Source: Bryobacteraceae bacterium
GTDB lineage: Bacteria > Acidobacteriota > Terriglobia > Bryobacterales > Bryobacteraceae
Reading direction: 5' to 3'
Assembly: GCA_025350445.1 (NCBI GenBank)
Contig: JANXXV010000984.1
Location: 1-11,758 of the forward strand
DNA: 11,758 nt
A program made the translations under genes and the position numbers. The notes beneath the pieces are model-generated. The model was not told the DNA's origin, searched no databases, and saw only the letters and a list, made by a program, of their open reading frames with translations. How positions within the stretch are numbered: the stretch's first letter is position 1; every line of letters starts with the position of its first letter. Of this stretch, positions 1-6,664 are shown in pieces.

Positions 1-671
1 CTTTCGCGTTTGAATTCGACAGTATTCCTGCAAGTTTCGCGATGTTCAACGAACGGGGTCTTCAATCGCAGTTGCAAGCCGCCTTGACGGAATGCGAACG
101 GCTCCAGTGGATCGCCTATTGGCGCTCAACTCGTATTATGAGACTCACCGTCTCATCACTCATCCACCTTCCCTCGACTGATTTGACCTTTCCGGCAATA
201 ATGAATTCGGTATTCCGATTTGATCTCTCCCCCGAGCCGTGTCCACGGCTTTCTGCCCCGAGATCGTCCTTGCTTCTGACCTCAAGGTACGAAACCGGAC
301 GGTGGGGCGAAGCTCTATGAGGGAATTCCGCAATCTTCCATCGCTTCAGAAGGGCGTTCTGCCTCCCGGAGCGCGGAGCTTACTGACCGGGACGCTGCTT
401 GGTGGGCTTGGTGGTCAGCCGACGAAAACCTGGTGCATCACGCCCAAATGAGTGGGAGCCGGAATAGGCTTGACGGGGCTCGGACTCACAGCGCGTAATA
501 GTGTTTATTTCCGAAGCAACCAAATCTGCTGGGCGAACACAATCTGACGCAGTGTACGTGGAGAATCTGATCAAGGAACCTGAGAGAATGGGCCGCCTCC
601 CGGATGGGAAGAGGTTCGACGCCGGCGCTCCAAAATTCCGGGTTCACTGTCTCAAGATCTTGTCGACAAAC
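1..671. other. Gene-poor, probably decayed stretch
   Basis: I recognise no gene here. One plus-strand frame is open from the left edge (about position 3) to a stop near 320. It has no family motif, and its second half is rich in Ser, Pro, Leu and Arg, as chance frames often are; the first 40 or so codons could be the tail of a gene entering from the left. A second frame open from 501 runs into the PIN-domain remnant but shows no antitoxin-like helix-turn-helix, ribbon-helix-helix or Phd motif. No tRNA, repeat array or convincing promoter was seen. Given the broken genes that follow, I read this as eroded accessory DNA. Confidence 0.4.
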
Positions 672-1146
672 ATGGGGATCGCTCATTTGGCAGCGTACTT
701 TTTCGATTCGAGCGCACTCGCGAAACGATATCATCCTGAACTAGGGACATCCAAGGTCGATCAGATCGTCCAAGAGGCAAGCAGTGTGATTCGGATTTCA
801 AGGCTGACCGTGGTTGAGTTGACATCAGTTCTTGCAACCTAACGTCAGGACGAAGGTCATCGGGAGGGAAGATGCCGGCTTGCTTCTACGTCAATTTCAC
901 GAGGATATCGTCTCGGAAAGACTTGAGGTATTCTCCATCGGCGATCCAGAGTTCGAGTTGAGGGAAGTATTCATTTCGCGGCACGCTTTCGACCGGCGGC
1001 TTCGGACTCCCGACGCTCTGCGGATTGCGGTTTCAATTGGGCTCTGTGACCAGAATCTCATCGATTGCTTTGTCTCAGCCGATAAGGTTCTCTGCGAAGA
1101 AGTGGCTGCGGAGGGATTCCTGGTATTGAATCCCGAAATTTCCTGA
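672..1146 (+). pseudogene. VapC-type PIN-domain toxin gene, broken by a frameshift
   Basis: PIN domains are Mg2+-dependent RNases; VapC toxins cut tRNA or rRNA and are held in check by a partner antitoxin. The first half reads AAYFFDSSALAKRY and VVELTSVLAT, then hits TAA at 840-842. The second half continues one frame over, from about 841, with RTPDALRIAV and CFVSADKVL, and ends LVLNPEIS. All four acidic PIN positions are present across the two frames: Asp at 705, Glu at 816, Asp at 1012, Asp at 1081. Dropping the T at 840 joins the halves into a normal-length protein of about 155 residues. The start could be ATG 672 or TTG 687; the latter gives the usual short VapC N-terminus. No antitoxin gene is recognisable upstream. 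The family call is firm; whether it is a true pseudogene or a sequencing error is open. Confidence 0.8.
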
Positions 1147-1646
1147 AAAGTTTTCATCTCTGAATTCATCAATTTCAAAGTGAGTCTTTGGCGGCCAAAC
1201 TACTTGGCGGCTTGAGCCAACCTGCTTTCATTTTCCGGAGCCCGCCGCCATTGTGGATTCCTCTGCACTGGCCGATCGTCAAAAGAAAATCACCATGTTC
1301 CGCCGACTATTCCGCGGACGGGAAGATGAAAGAGAAGCGGTTGAGAGGGTGCCTCGCCATCGGCTGCGCGCCGGGACGAAATCCGAGAGCGGCCCTGCTG
1401 GTGTAAATAAATTTGCAGCTGTTCAGAGCCTGATGCCGCCTCACAGTGCAACATTCCGCAACAAGGCGCGGTATAGGATTGGGACATAAGGACTTGAAAA
1501 ACGCGGTTTCGGGGATGTACCGGAAAATGCGTTGGGCTAAGGGGGGCGTGAGTGCGGATCTCGCCGGCCTGGCCAATAGAAACCATGGCTTCCACGCAGA
1601 ACATTGCAGGACGAACTGGATCACCCGTCAACTTTCATTGCTTGGA
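1147..1646. other. Intergenic stretch with one gene fragment
   Basis: Apart from the primase-like fragment at 1184-1402, I see no gene. Just after the PIN remnant the 8-mer TTGGCGGC occurs twice, at 1188-1195 and 1204-1211, each with a short self-complementary flank. There is no T-run, so I do not call a terminator. The part from 1403 to 1646 has short frames on both strands without recognisable motifs, and no clear terminator for the minus-strand protease gene that ends at 1647. Confidence 0.4.
1184..1402 (+). pseudogene. Fragment resembling the N-terminus of a TOTE-system primase
   Basis: The frame open from 1184 contains the stretch QKKITMFRRLFRGRED (codons at about 1274-1321). This closely resembles what I remember of the N-terminus of TOTE conflict-system archaeo-eukaryotic primases, where a K-I-x-L-F-x-S-L-F-R-G-R-E-D-V-Y block follows a poorly conserved leader. 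The similarity stops right after the RED: the expected V-Y-x-x-R-W/F and cysteine-containing segments do not follow, and the frame closes at 1400-1402. If correct, this is a remnant of a large primase-helicase gene, cut off by deletion after about 45 codons. TOTE systems are proposed to act against invading DNA or modified bases. The match rests on one 16-residue block recalled from memory, so the call is tentative. Confidence 0.35.
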
Positions 1647-2776
1647 TCAGAACATCATTACCGCCGCCTCACCATCGAAACTGAAGTACATGCGAACGCG
1701 CAAGACGTATTTGTGGCCGCTCATCAGCTTGACACGGAGTGTCGCATTCCGGCTTTCGCCGCTGTCATCGTCCCCGGCTAAATAGCGCATCGCACCGTTG
1801 TCGTCCTCGAAAAGCACCATGACGGCATCGGAGGTTCCGAATGTGCGGAATTCGTATTCACACGTTGCGGCGGGTTCAATTTTAAAGTTCGACTGCTGGC
1901 CGGGAGATGTGGCGATTGGAGCGGATATCAGCGGCTTTAAAGGCGGATAGTTTTCCGGGGCAAGCGGAGGATAGAAACTCGTCACCCAGGTTTTGTCCCG
2001 CGCGGATAGTCCGGCGTGAGACCATTTCGATACAATTCAGGACTCTCGATTAGACCAGCCTTGAAGGGATAATGCATGATCGAATTCGGATCCCAGTTAG
2101 AGCCCTGAACGGTGTCGGACGGAATCTTACGGATTATATTGAAATTCGTCTTGTCGCGCTTCCAGAAATTGGGATAAGCGGCCAAATCCGCATAGACTGC
2201 TTCTTCATTCCAGACGATGCCGGAGTTCGGATTCTGGTGTTCGTGAGGAAAGCCGAGGGTATGACCAATTTCGTGAATGGCGGTATCGAGTTCACGAGCG
2301 CTCCGGGTCAAGTCCCAGCCGAAATTCATGGTGCGGGAATTCGGCCCGTAGTTCAGCACCTCCCGCCCGACGTATGACCAGGCACCGTCGTCACGCATAA
2401 AACCAATCCTGACTTCGGCCTCGGCGCGGGAACTCATTTCCTGAAACTCGAGACCGATCCCGAGATCCTTCCAGGATTTGAAAGCTCGCCGGACGACTTC
2501 TTCCTCAGCCGGTGAGGTTGCCCACGAGCGCCATTGCAAAGTCCCGTCTTGAAGAGTGACATTCTCGCCATCAGTAGCCTGATCGAAGAAATAATAGTGC
2601 AGAACAGTACCATTTACCCACTTCGGGCCTGACACAAGGATTAGGCTGGTGCGTTCGGAAGTTAGATCGGGTGCGAAGCTACGGGGCACGGATTGGGGGA
2701 GATCGCAGTACTGAAACGCGTGGCCGACCGGCAATTCTTCACCAGCGGCAATCGTGTCCTTCACGGGTGGCTTCAT
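1647..2776 (-). pseudogene. Astacin/metzincin-like zinc metalloprotease, frameshifted
   Basis: The product would be a zinc endopeptidase of the metzincin clan, closest to astacins (M12A). From ATG 2776 the zinc site HEIGHTLGFPHE lies at residues 168-179 (ligands His168, His172, His178; catalytic Glu169) and the Met-turn SIMHY at 232-236. I prefer start 2776 over upstream codons because AAGGAG sits six bases before it. The catalytic frame stops at 1984-1982. The next frame is open from just upstream and reads GLSARDKTWVTSFYPPLAP, the expected linker, then a beta-rich C-terminal domain ending at 1647. Restoring one G at about 2011-2012 joins both into 376 residues. No signal peptide is visible. 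It stands alone, divergent from the membrane-protein pair. It could be a recent pseudogene, a sequencing error, or a protease still active without its C-terminal domain. Confidence 0.82.
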
Positions 2777-2788
2777 CTGGGGCTCCTT
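2768..2788 (-). promoter_or_regulatory. Shine-Dalgarno site fixing the protease start
   Basis: On the minus strand AAGGAG lies six bases before ATG 2776, near-ideal spacing. The frame stays open for 64 codons upstream to 2968, but that part has no family similarity and its first codons lack such a site. This decides the start at 2776. Confidence 0.6.
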
Positions 2789-2843
2789 AGAGGGAACGGG
2801 TAAGTCCTCCCCTACATCTATTAGCGGGAAACCGCAGCCAATA

Positions 2844-2876
2844 GTGCCAAGATATTTTTGGGATGCTATATGGCAC
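2844..2876. repeat. Inverted repeat GTGCCA/TGGCAC upstream of the protease
   Basis: Two perfect 6-bp arms are separated by 21 bases of A/T-rich sequence. The centre-to-centre distance is about 27 bp, so the arms do not sit on the same face as a simple one-turn operator would. It could be a weak hairpin or a two-site operator for the protease promoter. A 6-bp match can easily arise by chance. Confidence 0.2.
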
Positions 2877-3070
2877 GTTGGAGATGCCCGAATGGCTCCG
2901 GATTTGCGGGGAGAAAGCGGGGCGTTGCGGCATGGTCGATGTAGTTTAAGAGATTGACTCGATTGCATCGCAAGGGCGGCATTCGTACTATTTTCGGCTG
3001 TTTTTCACATGGTGAGTTGATGGTTTAGGCAGTGCGCCCGTCTGATTTCCCCGTGCCTACTATTTAAGTG

Positions 3071-3100
3071 TTGCGGCCGGCCGGAAATGTGTTACATTCC
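3071..3100 (+). promoter_or_regulatory. Possible promoter with overlapping dyad
   Basis: TTGCGG at 3071-3076 and TACATT at 3093-3098, with a 16-bp spacer, resemble weak -35 and -10 boxes about 45 bases before the start at 3145. An imperfect palindrome, GGAAATGT-GTT-ACATTCC (3083-3100), overlaps the -10 box and could be a repressor site. This rests on pattern alone; the -35 match is poor. Confidence 0.25.
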
Positions 3101-3144
3101 AACAATCAGATAATTCAGAATGCTGGTGGAGGAACAATTCCGCT

Positions 3145-5391
3145 ATGAACGAGAGATCATTGCTGGCGGTACTTTTCGTACCCGTTGCGGTCGCTTTCTT
3201 CGCGTTGAGCGGGGGTTCGGCGCCCTCGGCAGACGGCGCGCCAAAAGCGCCGGCAGCCAAGGCTGAGGACAGCAAGAAAAGGTCTAGTTCAATCGCGCAG
3301 ACCACGAAGCCCCTGAAAACAGCCTGCGATCTGTTGCGGGACTATTTTGCCATTGCGGACGAGTGCCCGCCCCTGGAAACCGCGAAGACGAACTCCGTTA
3401 CAGTTACGATCTCGGAACGTGAAGGGAAAGCGCATTCGGCCAAGGTCAGCGGATCGATTGAACCAGCGCCGACGGAGAAGGACTTGGCTAATGCGCTAGA
3501 GAAAATGCGCAAGCGGATTGCGGAGGAATTGGGAAAGATCAAACAGATTGAGACACTCTTCGTTTTTGTCCCGGACCCCAATGCTAGTACGCTTGCACTT
3601 GAAACAGACCGCGCCCTTGACGCCGTTCGCGACGCAATGAGCGAGGCGAAGTTCGTGCCCTACCGGTCGACTGAACTTCCCTGGCGGGCGTCTGCGTCAG
3701 ACCTTGGCAAGGCCGAGGCTAAGAAAGACGAAAGCGAGCCGGACGACACTTCCCGAACCGGCGACAAGCCTGCAAATCCCGGGGTATGGCTGTTCAGAAG
3801 CTCTGATCCTACTGACAAGCGGCTGGCGCTCGTCTTCCTGATCGGGGAAAGCCCTGTCGTGGGCGTATCCAAGCCGCAGTTTCGCGGGGCCATTCGGCAA
3901 TATCTGGCGTACCTTCCCGGTGACGGCGCCCGGACGTTCAATCTGGTTGGGCCGGTCTTTTCCGGATCTGTCGATTCTCTGGCCAAAGCGTTACTCGCAG
4001 AGGCAAAAACCCAGACGGAAGAAGCGAAAAACCTACGAGACACAGCTAAAACGACTGGGAAAAAAGAAACATCGTCATTAGCGCAGAAAAACATCTGGCA
4101 GTCGGAAGATCTGCTGAAGAACCAATTTTCCGCGGTTAGCGGAACAGCGTCTCTCGACGGCCTGGAGAAGACGTTACCAGCCTTATTTTCACCAGATGCG
4201 CAAAGCCCCATCAAACTCGAACAGCTTGACGATACAAATGCATTTTGCCGCTTAGTGAAAACACTCGGCGCCGATGAAAAAACGGCCGTATTGCGAGAAG
4301 GCGACACGGCCTTCGGCGTTGGCTTCACGAAACACTTCGACGGGCAGGCCATTTGCGGGCCTACCTATGACTACAACTACTCTCGAAGCCTTCTGCATCT
4401 CCGTGTCGCTTATGAGTCCGATACGGACTTGATGGCCCGGATATTTCCCAAGAGTATTCGTTCCAATCAGTTGGCATTGCACTTCGCTAGCGGAAAGGAG
4501 CAGATTGACACTCTACCGGTGTATGCACCCGAAAATTTTGCGGTGTCGCAACAAATCACGCTACGTCACCTGGCCAGCTATCTGTCTCGATCGGGCTTCC
4601 GGAATTTGGTTATCGAGGGTTCAGATCCATTGGACATGGTGTTTCTAGCACGATTTTTTCAGGAGGAGGCGCCGAACTTACGGCTGGCTATCCTGAATTC
4701 CGATGTCTTACTCGACCGGGAAGCTGGCACCGTTTCTTTGCGGGGCATCCTTTCCATCTCAAAACAACCAACGGGCGCAGTGGCACGTACTCAGGTTGAG
4801 TTCCCAAGTGGAACTTCGTTCGGGATTTACCGTGCCTGCAAAATGCATTTGAAGCTGGGTTACACTCCCACCCGAACTGTGCTCTCGGTGGTGGGGTTCG
4901 ATGGCGAATGGCCAATTCTGACGTTTCCAGATGACAAGACGTGTGAAAAGCAGAAGCCGACAGATCGGTTCGTTCTGCCCGGCCCTACGCTCGCATGTTT
5001 TCTAATTATCTTCGGGCTGGCGATGGGACCTTTCATCGCTTACGTGCGTTTAGACGCAGGCGCGACCAATTTGGAGAGGGGCTTCTGGTTAGCCTTGTTT
5101 CCTTTCTGCGTCCCCATTCAAGACACGGCTGGCTCAGAACAGCGGCGCAAACAGTATATTCGATGGTGTGCCGCGAGTGGAGCGATGTGCCTGCTGGCGC
5201 CGATTGTCTTTTTCCTCGTCTTCTACGTTGACGCGCAGTCTGAGTCGATGGCCGCCGAGTATCCGGCGATGGTAGCCCGCTACTTTTCTTTTGGAAACGG
5301 GGTATCGCCATTGTTGCCGCTCGGCGTGTTGTTCCTGGCGATACACGCGTGGTTTTGGTCCAGTGTACGCAACTGCTTCCTTCAATCTTAG
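3145..5391 (+). CDS. Uncharacterised exported, membrane-anchored 748-residue protein
   Basis: Function is unknown. Residues 3-21 are a hydrophobic signal or anchor, followed by an Ala/Pro/Lys-rich linker. A large, probably periplasmic part extends to about 608. Three helices at about 611-633, 675-695 and 720-740 then hold the C-terminus in the membrane. Within the soluble part, VFVPDP...LALETDRALDA (139-160), LALVFLIGESP (227-237), NLVGPVFSGSVDSL (266-279) and NLVIEGSDPLDMVFLARFF (487-505) look like beta-strand/helix units of a Rossmann or periplasmic-binding-protein type. From memory, similar blocks occur in hypothetical proteins of other acidobacteria. GGAGGA at 3128-3133 lies 11 bases before ATG 3145, rather far but the only clear site. 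It heads a two-gene unit; the next start is 58 bases on. It could be a sensor or ligand-binding partner of that membrane protein; this is inference. Confidence 0.85.
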   Translation: MNERSLLAVLFVPVAVAFFALSGGSAPSADGAPKAPAAKAEDSKKRSSSIAQTTKPLKTACDLLRDYFAIADECPPLETAKTNSVTVTISEREGKAHSAKVSGSIEPAPTEKDLANALEKMRKRIAEELGKIKQIETLFVFVPDPNASTLALETDRALDAVRDAMSEAKFVPYRSTELPWRASASDLGKAEAKKDESEPDDTSRTGDKPANPGVWLFRSSDPTDKRLALVFLIGESPVVGVSKPQFRGAIRQYLAYLPGDGARTFNLVGPVFSGSVDSLAKALLAEAKTQTEEAKNLRDTAKTTGKKETSSLAQKNIWQSEDLLKNQFSAVSGTASLDGLEKTLPALFSPDAQSPIKLEQLDDTNAFCRLVKTLGADEKTAVLREGDTAFGVGFTKHFDGQAICGPTYDYNYSRSLLHLRVAYESDTDLMARIFPKSIRSNQLALHFASGKEQIDTLPVYAPENFAVSQQITLRHLASYLSRSGFRNLVIEGSDPLDMVFLARFFQEEAPNLRLAILNSDVLLDREAGTVSLRGILSISKQPTGAVARTQVEFPSGTSFGIYRACKMHLKLGYTPTRTVLSVVGFDGEWPILTFPDDKTCEKQKPTDRFVLPGPTLACFLIIFGLAMGPFIAYVRLDAGATNLERGFWLALFPFCVPIQDTAGSEQRRKQYIRWCAASGAMCLLAPIVFFLVFYVDAQSESMAAEYPAMVARYFSFGNGVSPLLPLGVLFLAIHAWFWSSVRNCFLQS

Positions 5392-5407
5392 TGGGTACCG
5401 TCCGTTT

Positions 5408-5441
5408 CCCCATCCGCTACCCGTTGGCGCGGAGGATGGGG
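5408..5441 (+). promoter_or_regulatory. Hairpin covering the ribosome binding site of the next gene
   Basis: CCCCATCC (5408-5415) and GGATGGGG (5434-5441) are perfect 8-bp inverted arms around an 18-base loop. The 3' arm contains most of the GGGGAG at 5438-5443 that lies six bases before ATG 5450, and abuts a second GGAGG at 5431-5435. Folding in the mRNA would hide the Shine-Dalgarno site. No T-run follows, so it is not a standard terminator. It may tie translation of the second gene to that of the first or to a regulator. Confidence 0.5.
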
Positions 5442-5449
5442 AGTCAGAG

Positions 5450-6601
5450 ATGACTTATCTTCTCCAAAATATCAACACCCCGATAGAGGAGTTTTTTGGG
5501 CGGCCGTTCCAAGTGATTGCGGCTGGGCTTGTAGTATTGATGTTCTTATATTGCTTTCGGCTGACTGATGAGGAGGTCCGCCCTGTATTTACCCCGTGGA
5601 GCAACTGGCTCTGGACAATTCTGTTTGGGTGCCTGGCAGCCCTGGTTCTGAATACGCTTTACCGGTTTTGGATGCTCTGGTGGGGCCTGCGGGATCTTCT
5701 GCGGCGACTGGAATACCATCCTCTGCGACAGGCTTTCTCCCGCCTTCCCGACCGGCTTTCCTGGACTCTCCTTTGGTCACTCGCCGCGCTCAGGACGACC
5801 ATGGTTTCGCTGCAAATGACCGGCGATTATCTTAGTGCGCTGGCGCAGAGTTTTGACGCATCGTCTATAGGCTTTGGGCCTTCGGAGGAAACATTGAATG
5901 CCGTGCAGGTGCGTTCCCAAATCGACGCCCTGATGACCAAGTTTCACAAAGAGCAATTTCCGTTAGACCCCGATTGTTATCGCATGATGATATCGCTGCG
6001 GTATACAATTCTGCCGATCTGCTGGAGTCGCATCGCAGCGCTCATGGAACCGTGGAAATTACAACGCCTGGAGGGTTGGCGAACCACAAAGACGAAGGCG
6101 GCGGACTCGAAGGGTGAAAATCAGACAGCAGGTGCGGATTCAGCTAGCGCGATAGAACCCAAGGCCGGGGACGGATCGCACAAATTGACACCTCTTCAAC
6201 TGATGAGCGAAGAGTTCATCGCTCTTCAGTATTGTGCATACATACGCTACGCTCTCATTCATCTGAGAAACATGCTCGGGTTCGTAGGAACCGGCCTGAC
6301 ATTGTTATTCATCGCATTGAGCGTCTACCCGTTCGAGCCAAGCGGCATACTTGCCAATTGCGCGTCATTCTTATTCTCTGTCGCGACAATCATAGTCGTC
6401 TCGGTCTTCTATCAAATGGATAAGGACACACTGTTGAGCCGTCTTTCGGACACCACCCCAGGCAAACTCGACGCCGGCTTTGGATGGCGGCTGTTTCAGT
6501 TCGGTGCACTGCCCGCGGTGACATTCCTGGCGATCCATTTTCCGCCAATCGGGCAGGCGCTTGTCAAAGTCGTTCAAATCATTCCTGGATTGGCAAGGTA
6601 G
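5450..6601 (+). CDS. Uncharacterised multi-pass membrane protein, 383 residues
   Basis: Function is unknown. Hydrophobic segments at about 21-38, 52-78, 275-295, 299-320 and 345-365 suggest five membrane passes. Between passes two and three lies a soluble stretch of about 190 residues with helical parts and a low-complexity Lys/Ala/Ser insert (213-243). The YPFEPSG (293-299), MDKDTLLSRLSDTTPGKLD (323-341) and FPPIGQAL (364-371) blocks look like those I recall from hypothetical proteins encoded next to relatives of the upstream 748-residue gene; I know no function for them. I chose ATG 5450 because GGGGAG lies six bases before it. The frame is open further back to 5291, but that would overlap the upstream gene by about 100 bases. 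The pair is probably co-transcribed and the proteins may form one complex. Confidence 0.82.
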   Translation: MTYLLQNINTPIEEFFGRPFQVIAAGLVVLMFLYCFRLTDEEVRPVFTPWSNWLWTILFGCLAALVLNTLYRFWMLWWGLRDLLRRLEYHPLRQAFSRLPDRLSWTLLWSLAALRTTMVSLQMTGDYLSALAQSFDASSIGFGPSEETLNAVQVRSQIDALMTKFHKEQFPLDPDCYRMMISLRYTILPICWSRIAALMEPWKLQRLEGWRTTKTKAADSKGENQTAGADSASAIEPKAGDGSHKLTPLQLMSEEFIALQYCAYIRYALIHLRNMLGFVGTGLTLLFIALSVYPFEPSGILANCASFLFSVATIIVVSVFYQMDKDTLLSRLSDTTPGKLDAGFGWRLFQFGALPAVTFLAIHFPPIGQALVKVVQIIPGLAR

Positions 6602-6604
6602 CGG

Positions 6605-6638
6605 GCGGCTGCGACAATCGGATTCACCGCAGTGCCGC
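6605..6638 (+). terminator. Possible hairpin after the membrane-protein pair
   Basis: GCGGCTGCG (6605-6613) can pair with CGCA (6628-6631) plus GCCGC (6634-6638), with a two-base bulge and a 14-base loop. It lies just after the stop at 6599-6601 and before the dehydrogenase gene. No U-run follows, so rho-independent termination would be weak; it may only attenuate or protect the 3' end. Confidence 0.3.
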
Positions 6639-6664
6639 ATTGACCCGCTAGTACTGTAAGAAGT

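Larger units (their letters stand above)
2777..3144. other. Divergent intergenic region
   Basis: This 368-base region separates the minus-strand protease from the plus-strand membrane-protein pair, so it should carry promoters for both. No gene was recognised. It contains an inverted repeat (GTGCCA 2844-2849, TGGCAC 2871-2876) on the protease side. On the other side is a possible promoter with an overlapping dyad at 3071-3100. Confidence 0.5.

Noticed and set aside
831..846. Programmed +1 frameshift at the PIN gene's TAA
   Set aside because: There is no Shine-Dalgarno-like stimulator or CUU-type slippery codon in the right place, as in the release factor 2 case. Simple mutation or sequencing error is more likely.
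1307..1631. Minus-strand frames with text such as GEIRTHAPL, reminiscent of false proteins read antisense to tRNA genes
   Set aside because: I looked for a tRNA on the plus strand at 1490-1600 and found no T-arm GGTTCRAAYCC, no acceptor stem pairing and no cloverleaf.
2777..2968. Longer start for the zinc protease
   Set aside because: The 64 extra codons lack family similarity or a signal peptide; AAGGAG before ATG 2776 decides the start.
3061..3082. GC-rich palindrome CCGGCCGG as an operator
   Set aside because: It is short and common in GC-rich genomes; nothing else supports a regulatory role.
3660..4352. Minus-strand open frame of 230 codons inside the 748-residue gene
   Set aside because: The composition is Ser/Phe/Ala-rich, typical of the antisense of Glu/Lys/Ala-rich coding DNA. 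There is no start signal or motif.
5291..5449. Longer start for the second membrane protein
   Set aside because: It would overlap the upstream gene by about 100 bases and adds an Arg/Cys/Tyr-rich stretch unlike the rest. ATG 5450 has a well-placed ribosome site.
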